From positions 1 through 5,761 of the forward strand of contig DAGF01000057.1 of the NCBI GenBank assembly GCA_002495645.1: 5,761 nt of DNA. Reading direction: 5' to 3'. Source of the DNA: Euryarchaeota archaeon UBA549. GTDB taxonomy: Archaea > Thermoplasmatota > Poseidoniia > Poseidoniales > Poseidoniaceae. The translations under genes and the position numbers were made by a program. The notes beneath the pieces were generated by a model. The model ran no database searches. It was not told the DNA's origin and worked only from the letters and a program-made list of their open reading frames with translations. Below, one piece after another: positions 4,967 to 5,761 of this stretch. Numbering within the stretch: the first letter of the stretch is position 1; each line of letters opens with the position of its first letter.

Positions 4967-5761
4967 TCAGGATTCGTCTTCTGCCGGTTCTTCATCTGGA
5001 AGGACAAGAGGAGGGAACGGGTTCTCACGACCTTCCCACTGTTCAAACTCGGCTTCAGCGAGGGGCATCTCGAGCAGACAGTCGTCCAACATACCTCGGA
5101 TGGCGGCCTCGTCCATGTCTTGACCAATGAACACCAGCATCTGCTTTCGGTCGCCGTAGTGGTCGTGCCAGTCCGGCTGATTGTCCGGTCGGGACTCTTC
5201 GGGAATGTCCATGGCTTCCTGGTCAACCGCAGCCCACCAAAGGCCGACGGGGTTGACGCTCAAGACACCGCCTGCCTGGGCAAACTGATAGGCCACTCGG
5301 TGATCTGCAGCCACCCAAAAGAAGCCCTTCGCTCTCAACACGCCGCCGAGGTTTTCGCGGTCAGCGATGGTGTCCGCGAACTTCCTTGCGTCGAACGGTC
5401 GGTTATGACGGTAGGTGAAACTGGAAATGCCGTATTCTTCGGTCTCTGGGGTGTGCTCACCCTGAAGTTCTCGAATCCAACCGGCGGAACTCTCGGCCTT
5501 TTCATAATCAAACAACTTGGTGTCGAGGACACGGTTCAGCGGGACCTTGCTTCGCGTGGTAGCGATGACTTCAGCACCGGGGTTGAGGGCCTTGATGATC
5601 GCTTCAACCTCGTTGGCTTGCTCTTCATTGACCAAGTCAAGCTTGTTCAAAATGATGACATCAGCGAATTCGATTTGGTCGATCAACAGGTCGGTCACGG
5701 TGCGGTTGTCCTCCTCGCCGAGGGATTCACCACGGGCTTGAAGCGATTCAGCTTCGTTGTA
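4967..5761 (-). CDS. COG0523 (CobW/ZigA-type) GTPase metallochaperone, 5' part missing
   Basis: The frame is open from the right edge to TGA at 4969-4967, giving 264 residues of the C-terminal part. From the edge it reads RGESLGEEDNRTVTDLLIDQ, then FADVIILNKLDLV, whose NKLD (bases 5647-5636) is the guanine-specificity motif G4 of the G3E GTPases. The CobW C-terminal domain follows: EEYGISSFTYRHNRPFDARK, then GVLRAKGFFWVA, then GDRKQMLVFIGQDMDE and ENPFPPL near the end. These motifs match the YjiA/YeiR/ZigA-like branch, which uses GTP hydrolysis to deliver metal, often zinc, to client proteins in the cytoplasm. The P-loop and the metal-binding CxCC-type motif lie outside the window, so the metal cannot be judged. 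The C-terminus is a short acidic tail without a His-rich stretch. A GTG at 5698 lies inside the GTPase domain and is not the start. Family length suggests roughly 100-150 residues are missing. Confidence 0.93.
   Translation of the reverse strand, partial: YNEAESLQARGESLGEEDNRTVTDLLIDQIEFADVIILNKLDLVNEEQANEVEAIIKALNPGAEVIATTRSKVPLNRVLDTKLFDYEKAESSAGWIRELQGEHTPETEEYGISSFTYRHNRPFDARKFADTIADRENLGGVLRAKGFFWVAADHRVAYQFAQAGGVLSVNPVGLWWAAVDQEAMDIPEESRPDNQPDWHDHYGDRKQMLVFIGQDMDEAAIRGMLDDCLLEMPLAEAEFEQWEGRENPFPPLVLPDEEPAEDES

Noticed and set aside
5696..5698. GTG as the start of the COG0523 gene
   Set aside because: The frame stays open to the window edge and the upstream residues (GESLGEEDNRT) belong to the conserved GTPase domain, so this GTG is an internal Val.

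Overview
The window looks like chromosomal DNA from a mesophilic archaeon, most plausibly a planktonic marine euryarchaeon (Marine Group II / Poseidoniales-like). This assignment is an inference. It rests on AT-rich, TATA-like boxes about 24-27 bases upstream of two gene starts, with no ribosome-binding site there (the archaeal leaderless pattern). The two operon-internal genes instead carry a GGGGTGA Shine-Dalgarno. The proteins are acidic, and one is an exported lipoprotein with an acidic Ser/Asp linker. All four visible stop codons are TGA, so TGA is not reassigned. A bacterial source is not excluded.

Layout from left to right. (1) Positions 1-1436, minus strand: a TPR-type protein with the conserved HMPSHI core, running off the left edge. 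(2) Positions 1437-1859: a divergent, AT-richer spacer without a certain gene. It holds a likely promoter for each flanking gene, an open plus-strand frame encoding a membrane-anchor-like segment with no good start, and an antisense Cys-rich frame. (3) Positions 1860-4880, plus strand: a compact three-gene cluster encoding a roughly 12-TM membrane protein of unknown function, a single-TM protein with an acidic extracytoplasmic domain, and a lipoprotein alpha/beta-hydrolase of the LpqC / PHB-depolymerase / feruloyl-esterase type. (4) Positions 4881-4966: a convergent gap with a T-rich run on the minus strand. (5) Positions 4967-5761, minus strand: the C-terminal two thirds of a COG0523 (CobW/ZigA-type) GTPase metallochaperone, running off the right edge.

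The three plus-strand genes are spaced by 4 and 35 bases and are probably one transcription unit. All three products would sit in or on the cytoplasmic membrane, so the cluster could be an envelope module built around a surface-tethered esterase. Only the esterase has a recognisable activity. The flanking TPR and COG0523 genes point away from the cluster and need not be functionally linked. The most open questions are the true start of the 12-TM protein and the nature of the 420-base spacer.
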